From: Aeoliella mucimassa
GTDB lineage: Bacteria > Planctomycetota > Planctomycetia > Pirellulales > Lacipirellulaceae
NCBI RefSeq assembly: GCF_007748035.1
Contig: NZ_CP036278.1
Coordinates: 434,001 to 498,000, forward strand
Direction of reading: 5' to 3'
DNA length: 64,000 nt
Shown: positions 26,957 through 36,624 of the stretch, one piece after another
Layout: each line of letters begins with the position of its first letter
How positions within the stretch are numbered: position 1 is the stretch's first letter
The notes under the pieces: generated by a model
Seen by the model: the letters and a program-made list of their open reading frames with translations, nothing else
The model's database searches: none
Told to the model about the DNA's origin: nothing
Translations under genes and position numbers: made by a program

Positions 26957-28207
26957 ATGAATTCGCAGTCGAAACCAGACTTCGTGGAGGAAGTCGAGCT
27001 CCGCGGCCATATCATCGACAGTTTGCTGCTTCCCAAGGTGCTCGACACCATCACCGCTAGCGGCGGAACCTTCGAAATTCGCCATATTACGGTTGGTACC
27101 AACCGCAACGACCCGAGCCACGCCGTGCTGGGGGTGTACGCCGATTCGCAGGCCGAGCTCGACGAGCTGTTGGCCCAAATTTCCGACCACGGCGCGGTGC
27201 CGACTGCCGGACAGGATTGCCGGTTGGTCGAGGCCGACATGGACGGCGCGCTGCCCGAGGGGTTTTATAGTTCGACGAATCAACGGACTGAGGTGCGGCT
27301 CAACGGCAAGTGGATCGAGTTGGAATCGCAGGAAATGGATTGCGGGGTAGTGGTGGATGTCGCCAAAGCAACCGCTCGTTGCTTGCCAATGACCGACATC
27401 CGTCGCGGCATGCAGGTGGTGCTGGGGCACGCGGGCGTGCGGGTGTTTCCGCTCGAGCGCATCGACACCGCGCATTCTTTCTCGTTCATGAACAGTTCGG
27501 TCAGCACCGAAAAGCCCAAGCGAGTGGTCGTGCAGGAGATCGCTCGCAACCTGCTGGCCAATCGCAATGGGCCAGGCAAGTCGTTGTTGGTCGGCGGTCC
27601 GGCCATCATCCACACCGGCAGCGGTCCGCTGGTGAGCGAACTGATCCAACGCGGCTACCTGCACAAGCTGTTTGCAGGCAACGCTCTGGCGACGCACGAC
27701 ATTGAGCAATCGCTGTTCGGCACCAGCCTCGGCGTGAACGTGCAGGACGCGCAAATTGCCGAAGCAGGACACGAGCACCATTTGCGTGCGATCAATCGCA
27801 TTCGCCGCGCTGGCTCCATCGCCGAGGCGGTCGACACCGGGGTGCTCACCTCGGGCATCATGCACGACTGCGTCGCGTACGACGTGGAGTACCTACTCGC
27901 AGGGAGCATTCGCGACGACGGACCACTGCCCGACGTCGAGACCGATGTGCTCGTCGCTCAACGCCGGATGCGCGAAAGTCTCGCTGGCGTGAACTTCTGC
28001 TTGATGGTCGCCACGATGCTTCACTCCGTAGCGGTAGGCAACTTGCTACCAGCTTGGGTGAAGGTGGTTTGTGTCGACATCAATCCATCGACAGTCATCA
28101 AGCTTGCTGATCGCGGAAGTTTTCAAACCGTTGGTCTGGTGACCGACGTCGAACCCTTCTTTCGCTCGCTCTTGATCGAGCTCGACGCACTCGAGGGGGC
28201 GAGCTAG
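26957..28207 (+). CDS. TIGR00300 family protein (ornithine cyclodeaminase/arginine dihydrolase-linked)
   Basis: A 416-residue protein matching the TIGR00300 (LOR/SDH) family. The N-terminal LOR-like domain (VELRGHIIDSLLLPKVLD..., FEIRHITVGTNRNDPSHA) is followed by a nucleotide-binding domain (LLVGGPAIIHTGSGPLVSELI, LFAGNALATHDIEQSLFGTSLG, CVDINPSTVIKLADRG). In cyanobacteria and plants related domains act with arginine dihydrolase or saccharopine/ornithine metabolism, so a cytoplasmic amino-acid role is likely. Start chosen at the ATG 26957 rather than an in-frame start at 26906, as family sequence begins at once. Confidence 0.85.
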   Translation: MNSQSKPDFVEEVELRGHIIDSLLLPKVLDTITASGGTFEIRHITVGTNRNDPSHAVLGVYADSQAELDELLAQISDHGAVPTAGQDCRLVEADMDGALPEGFYSSTNQRTEVRLNGKWIELESQEMDCGVVVDVAKATARCLPMTDIRRGMQVVLGHAGVRVFPLERIDTAHSFSFMNSSVSTEKPKRVVVQEIARNLLANRNGPGKSLLVGGPAIIHTGSGPLVSELIQRGYLHKLFAGNALATHDIEQSLFGTSLGVNVQDAQIAEAGHEHHLRAINRIRRAGSIAEAVDTGVLTSGIMHDCVAYDVEYLLAGSIRDDGPLPDVETDVLVAQRRMRESLAGVNFCLMVATMLHSVAVGNLLPAWVKVVCVDINPSTVIKLADRGSFQTVGLVTDVEPFFRSLLIELDALEGAS

Positions 28208-28250
28208 CCGCCGCAGCGGCCGCTCGCTTCCCCCCCGTGTGTAGACGATG

Positions 28251-29450
28251 TTACTCGGTAGCGGCGGTTTCGGTGCCGAGGGCAGCCGACCACACGCCGA
28301 TTCGCTCGTTGCGATGGAAGCGATCAAGGAATTCGTGCGAAATCTCCGACGCTTCGCCCATCGGATTACGATTGGCACCCAGCAGGCATTCAGCCGCGTG
28401 GACTGCAGCCAGCGGAGTGAAGCGGTCGTGAGTCGAATGGTACGGAGTGTGGTGCCAGACAATGGCTTCGACGATCGAAGCTGGCAGGCCCCACAGACCC
28501 AGCAGGTAAGCACCCAGGTCAGCGTGGCTCGCTTGGAACTCGGCCAGCTCCAGCTCGTGGAGCGGAGTCTCGGTTTCCAAAGCGTGAGCCCGCAGTTCGT
28601 CGTACTGGGCGGTAAAGTTGCTGGCCAACACTACCTGACCCAAGTCGTGCAGCATGCCAGCCATGAAAGCGTCGTCGCAGTCTTCGGTCACCGCGCCTTC
28701 GAGTTGCGAAATGCAGCGGGAGGCCATCGCTACCTCGGCACTATGCTCAATGAGCGTCGGCAGCGAGAACTGCCCCAACGAACCAGGCGAGAACTGTTCG
28801 AACAAGCCCGACGACAGCACCAGCGGCTTCACGACGTTCACGCCGAGCAAAGCGACCGCGTGCGAAATGTCGGACACATGCACCGGCAGGCCGAAGTACG
28901 ACGAGTTCACCAGTTGCAGAATCTTGGCGGTGATCGCGACGTCGTTGCGAACGATATCGCCCACGCGAGCCAGACTCGATTGCGGCGAGTCGAGTTCCTC
29001 GACCAGCTTCAAGTAAGTGTCGGGCAGCGTCGGCAAGTGGTCCACGCGTCCGACCAGATCGCGAATCGCATGGCTATCCATGTGATACCGCAAGGCGAGC
29101 GCGTCGTTGATCGCCATTTCGAGCAGGTCGACGTCGCAGGGCTTCGCCAGGTGTTGATGGGCGACGCTCGTCGACTCGACCGCTTGAGTCCGCTCGCGAC
29201 GATACGAAAGCAAAATGCGAACCGTCTGCGGAGAGTACTTCTGAACTTCCTTCAGCAGCGCGGGGCCCGAGACGTCGGGCATGTCGAGATCAGTAACGAC
29301 CGCGTCGTATCCGCGGGCCTTAATCATCTTCAACGCTTCGGCGCCACCTTGGGCAAATTCCATGTACCAGTCTTGGCGAAACTTGCGAAGAGATTTTTCG
29401 AGATCCGCTAGTTCCTCTGGTTGGTCGTCGACAAACAAGATATCGGTCAT
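28251..29450 (-). CDS. Response regulator with HDOD domain
   Basis: A 399-residue fusion. Residues 3-120 are a receiver domain (TDILFVDDQPEE, phospho-acceptor Asp54 in VVTDLDMP, Lys in HLAKPCD; the usual switch Thr/Ser region is ILLSYRRE). Residues about 140-335 form an HDOD domain (LPTLPDTYLKLVEELDSP, VGDIVRNDVAITAKILQLVNS), ending MLHDLGQVVLA and WGLPASIVEAIVWHH. HDOD proteins lie in signalling pathways but lack HD phosphodiesterase residues. No histidine kinase is next to it, so its input is unknown. Convergent with the TIGR00300 gene. Confidence 0.92.
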   Translation of the reverse strand: MTDILFVDDQPEELADLEKSLRKFRQDWYMEFAQGGAEALKMIKARGYDAVVTDLDMPDVSGPALLKEVQKYSPQTVRILLSYRRERTQAVESTSVAHQHLAKPCDVDLLEMAINDALALRYHMDSHAIRDLVGRVDHLPTLPDTYLKLVEELDSPQSSLARVGDIVRNDVAITAKILQLVNSSYFGLPVHVSDISHAVALLGVNVVKPLVLSSGLFEQFSPGSLGQFSLPTLIEHSAEVAMASRCISQLEGAVTEDCDDAFMAGMLHDLGQVVLASNFTAQYDELRAHALETETPLHELELAEFQASHADLGAYLLGLWGLPASIVEAIVWHHTPYHSTHDRFTPLAAVHAAECLLGANRNPMGEASEISHEFLDRFHRNERIGVWSAALGTETAATE

Positions 29451-29932
29451 CGCTACTGCTCTGCCTTCATGCATGAACGGGGTGCGGCCTCATTGCCAGC
29501 GTGCTGGTCGAGAGGCATACGGAAACGAAGAGCCAGCGTAGGGAGCCAGCCTGACCACCGCGGTGTCCCTAAAGTCTAGGTCACGAATAGCTCCCCAAAG
29601 GTCAGCCAGAAAAGGAAATCAGCGGCCCCCGCAGAAGGGGGGCGACCGTCGAGCACAGGCTCTGCACCCCCTGTGCAGGTCATATCGATTGCCGAGCAGC
29701 GCTACGTTGCAGATGCCGATAACTCTGCGGTTTTTCGTCGATTTGCCCGCTGCGATACCACAGGTGTCGCCTGTGAATACCACCCCAGGCGCTCGGGCGC
29801 CCGCAGGCGGGGCGAAGCGGTCGTAGGGATCGCAAGCGAGTTGTTTTCGTGCGATCCAGTAGATCTACTACCCGATGTTGCCCGAATTCCAACAGCGATG
29901 TTTGCGTCGAGCAGTACCATCAAGGCCGCAAG
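29451..29932. other. Noncoding stretch with small hairpins; possible PIN-domain remnant
   Basis: Inverted repeats GCACAGG/CCTGTGC (29653-29676) and CACAGG/CCTGTG (29759-29775) are visible. On the minus strand, from about 29920, MVLLDANIAVGIR resembles the start of a PIN-domain (VapC) toxin, but the frame gives no further PIN residues and shifts. At most this is a decayed toxin gene; otherwise I see nothing. Confidence 0.3.
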
Positions 29933-31363
29933 CTACTCCGGCAATTTGATGCCTGAGAGCTTCTGATACATGTCGACCGCGTAGCTATCAGTCATGCCGG
30001 AGATGAAGTCGGTCGCAGCCAGAATGCGTTGATAGGTCGACAACGGAGTGAGCGCCTGCTGTGCGGCGTCCGGCGACAACGGTCGGCTCGACACCGACTC
30101 GCGAAGGAACCGTTCGGGGAACAAGCTCAACAGCTTCCACTGGTCGGCCCCGCGATCGTGATCGTTCACCAGCGCTGGCACAAACAAATCGAGCAGCCCG
30201 CCGATCACTTTGTAACCAGCCGCTTCGACCTCGAGCACCCGCCGGTTGCGGTACGCGAAGTTCACCACCAGGTCGTAGGCTTCCTTGTACTGGTCGGCGA
30301 TCGTCGACAGTTCGATCAGGCTCTTCGGCAACGTGCCTGCAGTGAACTCATCGAACCGCGATTCGATGATCGTCATGCAGGCATGCACCAGTCCGCCGAT
30401 GGCGATCGCCCGCACCCAGCCGAGCGGGGTGTTGGCGGGATCGGAGGGGGCAAAGTCGGGCACCACCAGGCGCGCGATTGGTAGCAGCGCGTTTACTGCC
30501 TCGGCATGGCTGATGCATCGCTGGTCGACCGCGTCTTCCAGGTCGATCACCGCGTAACAGATGTCGTCGGCCGCTTCCACCAGATAAGCCAGCGGATGGC
30601 GACGAAAGCCACCTGGCTCGGTCTCTTCCATGCCGATTTCGCGGAGCTCAGGTACGATCGTCTCGGCGTCGTCGCTAAAGTAGCCAAACTTCTTCCGCTC
30701 GGCCGGCGGTTTGCAGCCTGCTTGTTTGGCGGCCGCTTTCGACTCGGCCGAGAGCGACGAGCTGCAAGGGTACTTCATCATCGCCGCCAGCGTGGCGACC
30801 GTCATCCGCAGCCCCCCTTTGCGGCGGTTCGCCTGCAAACGGGCCAGCACCCGCAGGCCTTGCGCGTTGCCTTCGAAGCGATGCAGGTCGAGCAACTCCT
30901 GCTCGGTGGCCACCTCGAACGGGCGGTGGTCGGGATTATTCGCTGCGCAAGCGGTGTTCTTCTTGGCCCACGTTTGAATGGCACTCTCGCCCGAATGCCC
31001 AAACGGCGGATTGCCAATGTCGTGGGCCAGCGACGCGGCCGCGACGATGGTGCCGATGTCCGACTCGGTGTCGGGCAATAGTCCTTTGCGCGTGAGCAAC
31101 TCGGCCAGCTTCCGCCCCAAGGTCCGTCCCACGCAGGAGACCTCGAGACTGTGCGTGAGTCGCGAGCGGGTGAAGTCGTTGCGCGACAACGGAAAGACCT
31201 GGGTTTTGTCTTTCAATCGGCGAAAGTCGCTGCTGTAGACGATGCGATCGTAGTCGATGTGGAACTCGTCGCGAGTCGGGTCGGCCGAGTAGCCATCGGC
31301 GCTGGTGCAGATCCGCCGGGGAGAGAGTAGCCGTGTCCAGTGTAGCTTGTCCGCCTCGCTCAT
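29933..31363 (-). CDS. dgt: Deoxyguanosinetriphosphate triphosphohydrolase-like protein (HD domain)
   Basis: A 476-residue dGTPase family member, hydrolysing dNTPs to nucleoside and triphosphate. The family's N-terminus is clear (YDRIVYSSDFRRLKDKTQVF). The HD metal site follows: SRLTHSLEVS and LAHDIGNPPFGHSGE, then YLVEAADDICYAVIDLEDA with the last Asp ligand. The length is close to the usual 440-505. The start at 31363 (MSEADKLHW) is preferred over 31387, which adds only eight residues. No operon partner. It should act in the cytoplasm in dNTP pool control. Confidence 0.92.
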   Translation of the reverse strand: MSEADKLHWTRLLSPRRICTSADGYSADPTRDEFHIDYDRIVYSSDFRRLKDKTQVFPLSRNDFTRSRLTHSLEVSCVGRTLGRKLAELLTRKGLLPDTESDIGTIVAAASLAHDIGNPPFGHSGESAIQTWAKKNTACAANNPDHRPFEVATEQELLDLHRFEGNAQGLRVLARLQANRRKGGLRMTVATLAAMMKYPCSSSLSAESKAAAKQAGCKPPAERKKFGYFSDDAETIVPELREIGMEETEPGGFRRHPLAYLVEAADDICYAVIDLEDAVDQRCISHAEAVNALLPIARLVVPDFAPSDPANTPLGWVRAIAIGGLVHACMTIIESRFDEFTAGTLPKSLIELSTIADQYKEAYDLVVNFAYRNRRVLEVEAAGYKVIGGLLDLFVPALVNDHDRGADQWKLLSLFPERFLRESVSSRPLSPDAAQQALTPLSTYQRILAATDFISGMTDSYAVDMYQKLSGIKLPE

Positions 31364-31819
31364 GCTCTCGCTGCAGCCTTTCTCCATGCCATGCTTCCGG
31401 CCACGCCACCGGAAAACCCCTTCCGGCCGACCAACAGCCAGCCGCCTACGATACCCGCAACCGTGGGGCGAGTTCTAGGCTCAGCCGCGGGGGACGCCAG
31501 TGTGGCACTGCTCTGGCCTCGGCTTTTTGGGCGCCACTGCTGGCTTGTCGCGGACAGCCTTTACCTGTCGCATGGCAGTAGCAACGGCTCGATCATGATC
31601 CGCCACGTTACCCAATCACCAGCAGTGGGCTGGATGCCTGGCGCGGCGTGCTGCGACACTCGAAGCACCAAGCCTCTCGACCTCTTGGGCTTCGCCCACC
31701 GACAACTAGGCGTGGTTCGTTTCGCGAAGTGGCCATGCGTAGTGCGAACAGCTGTCGGTGCTACCCAGTTGCTCCGCGGGCTCAGTGCCTCTGCGTGAGA
31801 ATTCTTATCGTCGCTCTTG

Positions 31820-31849
31820 TTTTCACCCTCCGCCAGCGGAGGGTGAAAA
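31820..31849. repeat. Perfect 14-bp inverted repeat
   Basis: TTTTCACCCTCCGC (31820-31833) and its exact complement GCGGAGGGTGAAAA (31836-31849) are separated by CA. The A/T-rich outer ends could make it a bidirectional terminator-like hairpin, but no gene ends nearby. Confidence 0.85.
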
Positions 31850-32152
31850 TTGGTGTTTAGATTCTCTCCAGTTTTCGCTGGGAATTGGCCACTTGTGGTG
31901 TTCTAATGGACAGGTTGTCGTTGGCTGTCGGCTTTCAGCTATCGGCTGTTGGCTTTTTTAGTGATTGGAGGTTTGTGAGATGTGATGCTTGTTTTGAACT
32001 CGAACGACTAGCGACGCGCAGGCGAAATGGTTGCTTGCGTGGGCGTTTACTGCTGCGCGCATGGTAATGCAGGTGATGGGTCTGCGTCGCTGGAAGCTCC
32101 TGGACCACATCCTACGGGCGCTCGTTGGTGACACGTTCGAAGTGGCCAGCTG

Positions 32153-32190
32153 AGATCCTTCGGGTCGCTGGAAGCTTCCCGCAGGATGAC
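32153..32190 (+). repeat. REP-like repeat, copy C (solitary)
   Basis: AGATCCTTCGGGTCGCTG begins it and GCAGGATGAC ends it. It matches the repeats bounding the GIY-YIG gene, including the TGAGATCC context. It forms ATCCT/AGGAT plus CGGG/CCCG stems around a short loop. Confidence 0.75.
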
Positions 32191-32260
32191 ATCCGCTTAC
32201 CCGCATCCCCAAAACTTCCCTGACCCCCGAATCCTGATCCCTGACTCCTCCCCAAAATAC

Positions 32261-32500
32261 TTTCCCATGGGTGGGAATCTATTTTGGGCAACTATCGCGG
32301 AGGTGTTGATGCAACTTGTTATCTATCAACGACTTGCGATGCTTTCCCAGCGGGAAAATAGATTCCCACTCGATGCGTTATTGGGAATGGGAATCTATTC
32401 GAGGGTGAAAACCACTGGTTTTATAGAGTGCGTGCAGATTCAATTTACCCATCGGTGGGTAAATTGGGAAACTATTTGCCCAGCAGTGGGAATCTATATC
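32261..32500. repeat. Cluster of hairpins sharing the motif GGGAATCTAT
   Basis: GGGAATCTAT occurs at 32273-32282, 32389-32398 and 32488-32497, with one reversed copy at 32358-32367. Between them are hairpins TTCCCA/TGGGAA (32262-32277), TTTCCC/GGGAAA (32343-32357) and CAATTTACCCA/TGGGTAAATTG (32441-32466, TCGG loop). It lies just past the 3' end of the leftward gene at 32502. Confidence 0.75.
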
Positions 32501-32501
32501 C

Positions 32502-33611
32502 CTACGCGGCTCGGCGCATGGGTGGCATCGCCTCTTCGGCGGCGACAGCGTCTTGCACCAGTGGTTCCAGCCAGCGGTGGCGGCGCGATTCGGCCAGTGG
32601 GGCGAGCGTGTCGATCGGGGGGTGCCAGCCGTTGCGCATCAGGTAATGGTGCAGCCCGGAGAGGGAGATTTCGACGCCGATGCCCATTTCGTCAGCCAGT
32701 CGGCGGAGTCGCGAATTGTAGTCGCTCGCAGTGGCCGAGTTTTTCAGCTTCCGCGAACCTTCGATCGGCAACCGCGACTTGGTGCCGAGCACGTACACCG
32801 CATGGTAGGCGAGGCTATGAAAGTAATCGCGTTTGTTCGGCACCAGGCAGAGATCGCGATGGCGAATCGCTCCCCGCATCGCCTGATCGGCCAGGTGCTC
32901 CGGCAAGCAGGCGTCGTCCTGTTGTTCGCCATGCACCTGACACGGTTTGATGCCAGGCGCGGCGTCGAGCAGGTCGACCAACGTGCCCCAGGCGTCGTCG
33001 GAAGCGAGAATCGCCAGGCCGATTTCCGAATCGATCCTCGGCAGTCGCTCCCAGCCGCGGAGCACCACGTAGTCGAGGTCGCGGCCATTCAGCTCGGCGA
33101 ACATACCGCGGATGCCGAGTCGCTGAGGAATGTAATGCAGCCCGCTAGGACCACGTGCTTTGCGATGCCGAATGTGGGCGACGAAGAACCGCTGGGTTAA
33201 CGCCCCAGGCCGGCGGAGCGTCGCCATGCGAGCCATCGAGTAACGCCCGGTCACCAGGTGCCAGAGCCAGCCGAGCAACCCGAACAAAGTCCAGAGCGAA
33301 ATCTCCGCCCTCCAGGCAACTTGATCCACATGACGCACATTACGATAGTACCAAACCTGCAGCGTGGCTGGTCCGCTGAGCATCAGCACTTCGGCGTTGT
33401 TCCGGCGGACCACCTGATTGTCGTCGGTGTAGGTAAAGTAGTTTTCCAGATCCGAACGCGCAGCATCGAGCGACTCGGCTCGCAGCGGTGTGTTGCAGAT
33501 CCCCAAGTACCGATCGAAACCATTCGCCCGCAAGGCGTCGGCCGTATCGGCGTTCTCCGCACCAATCTCAATGAACACCTGCTCGGGTTTCCAAAGATTG
33601 CGTGGGTTCAT
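32502..33611 (-). CDS. Hypothetical protein beside a glycosyltransferase
   Basis: A 369-residue protein I do not recognise. The first 80 residues (VFIEIGAENADTADALRANGFDRYLGICN) resemble the start of a methyltransferase-like Rossmann fold. One hydrophobic segment (LWTLFGLLGWLWHLVTG, about 105-121) may be a membrane anchor. The C-terminal half (LDYVVLRGWERLPRIDSEIGLAILASDDAWGTLVDLL and RDYFHSLAYHAVYVLG) recalls polysaccharide-associated nucleotidyltransferase-like proteins, but no active site is certain. It follows the glycosyltransferase gene by 85 bp on the same strand, so a shared role in surface glycan synthesis is likely. Confidence 0.7.
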   Translation of the reverse strand: MNPRNLWKPEQVFIEIGAENADTADALRANGFDRYLGICNTPLRAESLDAARSDLENYFTYTDDNQVVRRNNAEVLMLSGPATLQVWYYRNVRHVDQVAWRAEISLWTLFGLLGWLWHLVTGRYSMARMATLRRPGALTQRFFVAHIRHRKARGPSGLHYIPQRLGIRGMFAELNGRDLDYVVLRGWERLPRIDSEIGLAILASDDAWGTLVDLLDAAPGIKPCQVHGEQQDDACLPEHLADQAMRGAIRHRDLCLVPNKRDYFHSLAYHAVYVLGTKSRLPIEGSRKLKNSATASDYNSRLRRLADEMGIGVEISLSGLHHYLMRNGWHPPIDTLAPLAESRRHRWLEPLVQDAVAAEEAMPPMRRAA

Positions 33612-33696
33612 GGGGTGGCTTTCATGAAACGATGGAAGCTAGTGGGGACCGGCAGCGTCGACTTCGGTAGCTCCGTCGACTCGTGCCGACAAAGTG

Positions 33697-34515
33697 CTAA
33701 GCCGCTTGTTGGTTGTGGTTGTCTCGCTCTAGTTCCGGGTCGGGCTGGGGCAGGGCGTAGTGCATCTCCCACAGCTTGGCTTGTTTCTGATACGAGTAGT
33801 AGGCCGAGTGCATGCAGACTTGCAGTCCGGGGATTCCATCGAGGAACCCACCACGCAGCAAGTAGAGCTGCAGGAACCGCACGGGAGCAGCCAGGGCCAG
33901 CTTCAGCAAATTGGGGTGCTTGCCAGCTTGATGGTAGTTTCGCGCGCCCCATTCAGCGTAGCGAACCATCTTGCGGCTGTAGTGATCGGAGTCCCAGGTG
34001 GTGTAGTGCACGAAGCGGCCTTGGAGCCTGCCGACTCGCTCGGCCGGAGCATCGATCTCGGCATGCACCCAGCGATCGGTGTAGCGACAAGCATCGCGCC
34101 GCACCAGTCGCACGACTCCGTCGTTGTTCCAGCCACAACGTTTGATAGGGTGACCCAGGTAATGATTATCGCGACCGATCCAGTAAGCATCCTTCGTTGC
34201 ATCGTCAGCACCATCGACGATACGGCGGATTTCTTTGGCGAGCTTTGGGGTGACTCGCTCGTCGGCATCGACGATCAGCACCCACTCGTGCGCGGCTTGG
34301 GGGATGGCCCAGTTTTTGAAATCGGCCGAGCAAACGTACTCGCGCTCAATCAGTCGGCAGCCGTCGATCGAACGCACGATCGCCAGCGTATCGTCGGTCG
34401 AACCCGAATCGGCCACCAACACTTCGTCGGCTATCGACTGCACCGATTCGATGCACGGGCGAATGTTCATCCGCTCGTTCTTGCAGGGGATCAATACAGT
34501 GAGTTTGCCGGCCAT
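33697..34515 (-). CDS. Glycosyltransferase family 2 (WaaE/KdtX-like)
   Basis: A 272-residue GT-A glycosyltransferase. The N-terminus is TVLIPCKNERMNIRPCIESV. The nucleotide and metal sites are ADSGSTDDT and VLIVDADERV, with Asp-Ala-Asp as the DXD-type motif. GFLDGIPGL near the C-terminus and the W(N/T)xxxGxxRLxRR region (GWNNDGVVRLVRRD) are like LPS core beta-glucosyltransferases of the WaaE group. Cytoplasmic face of the membrane, acting on lipopolysaccharide or another glycan; the acceptor is unknown. It probably forms an operon with the downstream unknown gene. Confidence 0.9.
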   Translation of the reverse strand: MAGKLTVLIPCKNERMNIRPCIESVQSIADEVLVADSGSTDDTLAIVRSIDGCRLIEREYVCSADFKNWAIPQAAHEWVLIVDADERVTPKLAKEIRRIVDGADDATKDAYWIGRDNHYLGHPIKRCGWNNDGVVRLVRRDACRYTDRWVHAEIDAPAERVGRLQGRFVHYTTWDSDHYSRKMVRYAEWGARNYHQAGKHPNLLKLALAAPVRFLQLYLLRGGFLDGIPGLQVCMHSAYYSYQKQAKLWEMHYALPQPDPELERDNHNQQAA

Positions 34516-34640
34516 CGCTTTCGACTCAGTTTATCGCTTCTGATTTGGAAAAGCCGACGAGGGTCCGCTCGTCGGGCGTGCAACCCGGGGACCGTAGCAA
34601 AATGGAAGAGATGCCGAAAGAGAAACCGCGGCCATGCTAG

Positions 34641-34659
34641 CATTCGGCGCAGCCGAATG
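34641..34659. other. Hairpin between the S1-protein and glycosyltransferase genes
   Basis: CATTCGGC and GCCGAATG pair perfectly around GCA. It lies about 100 bp past the stop of the S1 gene, without a T run, so a terminator role is doubtful. Confidence 0.45.
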
Positions 34660-34755
34660 CGCAGAGAGCTCTGTTTTCAGAACGCGACAGGCGCATCGCG
34701 GGCGCAGCAGTGTAGCGGGATTGCAGCTAGCAGCGAGTGGGTTGCCGAGTCGCGA

Positions 34756-36366
34756 CTACCACTTCAGGCCGAATTGCTCGCCACCGCTGGGGCGGCCGAT
34801 GCCGCCTTTGAGCTTGCCGTCGTGCTTGCGGGGAGCCTTCGGGGCGTCTGGCGGGGGAGCGAAATCGGTTTCGGCCGATTCTTCCTCGCCCTTCCGCTTG
34901 GGGGCTTCCATCAACGCCTTGAGGCTCAGGCCGATGCGTTGCTTCTCGCGGTCGAAGCTCAGCACTTTAACCTGCACTGCCTGGCCTTCGGACACCACGT
35001 CGCTGGTGCGGAACACCCGCCCGTGAGCGAGTTCCGAGATGTGGATCAGGCCTTCGACGCCGGGTTCGAGTTTGACGAACGCCCCGAAGTCCATGATCTT
35101 GCTCACCGAGCCTTCGACGGTTGCTCCGGTGTAGTAGGTCGATTCGGCCTTGTCCCAGGGGTTCTCGGCACTCTCGCGGTACGAGAGACCAATCTTACCG
35201 GTCTGGGGGTCGATCTTATCGATCTTCACTTTCACGGTTTGACCTTCGGAGAGCACCTCGCTGGGGTGGTTCACCCGATCCCAGCTCATCTTGCTCACAT
35301 GAATCAAACCATCGACGCCGCCGAGGTCGACAAACGCACCGAAGTCGCGAAGGCTGCGAACAATCCCCTCGCGCATCTGCCCGGGGGCCAGCTCTTTGAG
35401 CAACTGGTCGCGTTTTTCCGACTTCTCGCGTTCCATTACCGCGCGATGACTGAGCACCAGGTTGCGGCGCTCAGGATTCGCTTCGGTGACCACTGCGTTG
35501 AGTTTTTGGCCGACGTACTCTTCGGCGTTCTCAGTGCGGTAGATCGAGATCTGACCCATCGGCATGAAGCCTCGCAGGCCGGAGACCTGGCACTCGAGGC
35601 CACCTTTGTTTACGCCGGTCACGGTGACTTCGATCACCTGACCTTCTTCCACGTCTTCCCAGTTACCAACGTCGACGGCCCCGCCTGGCAGGGTGATTTC
35701 GTAGAGCCCGTCGTCGCCGAGCTTGACGACAGTCACGTCGAGCTCGCTACCTGGTTCCGGCAGGTCGCGACCTTCAAACTGCTTGAAGGCGACCACGCCT
35801 TGGTTGCGGCCGCCGAGGTCGACGAACACGTTGTCCTGGTACACTTTGGCCACGCGACCCATCAGGCGGGTTCCTTCGGGCAGCTCGCCAGGCTCGTTGG
35901 CCTCTTTGGAAGAGATAATGTCGTCGAGCGACTGACCTTCCAGCGCGGCTTCGAGCTCTTGCTCCAAGTCGGCCGACAGACGATCGCGAACATTCGGTGG
36001 GGGATAGATCTTGCCGGTCGGGGCGGGGGCCTCTTCACGCTGCCGGGCGGCGACCTCGGGATCGAGCATCGCCGGGGGAGCGGTGGCCTGGGCCTTGGGC
36101 TTCGACTCGGCGTCTTCAGGACGCTGCGTGCCGATCCGAATCCGGTGGCCAGGGCGATCGTCGCCCTCTTCGCCAGCAGTTTCGCCAGCGGGCTCGCCAG
36201 TCGGGGCCGCTTCGTCGACTGGCTTTTGCTCCGCCGCGGGCGTGGCCTCGGCCGGAGGAGTTGGCTCAGACGGAGTAGCCTCGGCAGCCTCGGTGGCGAC
36301 TTCGGTTACTTGTTCAACGTTCGTTTGTGCCTCGTCGGCAGGGCGCTCGGGAGCGGAGTCAGACAT
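34756..36366 (-). CDS. rpsA: S1 RNA-binding domain protein (30S ribosomal protein S1 homologue)
   Basis: A 536-residue protein with four S1 motifs: about 166-235 ([21 protein letters not shown]), 250-320, 335-405 ([20 protein letters not shown]), 425-495 ([21 protein letters not shown]). E. coli S1 has six. Before them is a 150-residue Glu/Ala/Pro-rich acidic extension. S1 binds mRNA leaders on the 30S subunit. The third and fourth repeats are the most typical. The ATG at 36366 opens the acidic region; a start seven codons upstream is possible. It could be a general S1 or an S1-like regulator. Confidence 0.88.
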   Translation of the reverse strand: MSDSAPERPADEAQTNVEQVTEVATEAAEATPSEPTPPAEATPAAEQKPVDEAAPTGEPAGETAGEEGDDRPGHRIRIGTQRPEDAESKPKAQATAPPAMLDPEVAARQREEAPAPTGKIYPPPNVRDRLSADLEQELEAALEGQSLDDIISSKEANEPGELPEGTRLMGRVAKVYQDNVFVDLGGRNQGVVAFKQFEGRDLPEPGSELDVTVVKLGDDGLYEITLPGGAVDVGNWEDVEEGQVIEVTVTGVNKGGLECQVSGLRGFMPMGQISIYRTENAEEYVGQKLNAVVTEANPERRNLVLSHRAVMEREKSEKRDQLLKELAPGQMREGIVRSLRDFGAFVDLGGVDGLIHVSKMSWDRVNHPSEVLSEGQTVKVKIDKIDPQTGKIGLSYRESAENPWDKAESTYYTGATVEGSVSKIMDFGAFVKLEPGVEGLIHISELAHGRVFRTSDVVSEGQAVQVKVLSFDREKQRIGLSLKALMEAPKRKGEEESAETDFAPPPDAPKAPRKHDGKLKGGIGRPSGGEQFGLKW

Positions 36367-36624
36367 CGTTTCAGCAAAGCAGAACAAAGAGTTTTAAGGA
36401 GGCTGGGCCCACCACCCAGCAGAGCCTCGCATTCTAACAAGCTGTTTGGCCAATGGGGAGTGTTTAACAATTTTTCATGCGTTTTGCGAAACTCGCGCTG
36501 CTGGCGACCAATCGACCCAGGGGGGCCCGACCATGCGACAGCTCCCCAGAACGTACGCAAAGCCCTGTGAGAGTCCCTACCAGAGGGTGGTCGCTGGGCG
36601 ATCAGCGGTATACCCAGATGCCAT

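Larger units (their letters stand above)
31388..32260. other. Long noncoding stretch with repeats
   Basis: No plausible gene in about 870 bp. It contains a perfect 14-bp hairpin (31820-31849), a partial copy of the REP-like repeat around 32086-32115 and a full copy at 32153-32190, all listed separately or described here. The rest is ordinary GC-rich sequence with scattered stops in all frames. Confidence 0.45.

Noticed and set aside
33760-36570. Very long open frame (936 codons) on the plus strand opposite the glycosyltransferase and S1 genes
   Set aside because: It is antisense to clear S1 and GT2 genes, and its translation has no protein pattern. GC-rich codon bias produces such frames.
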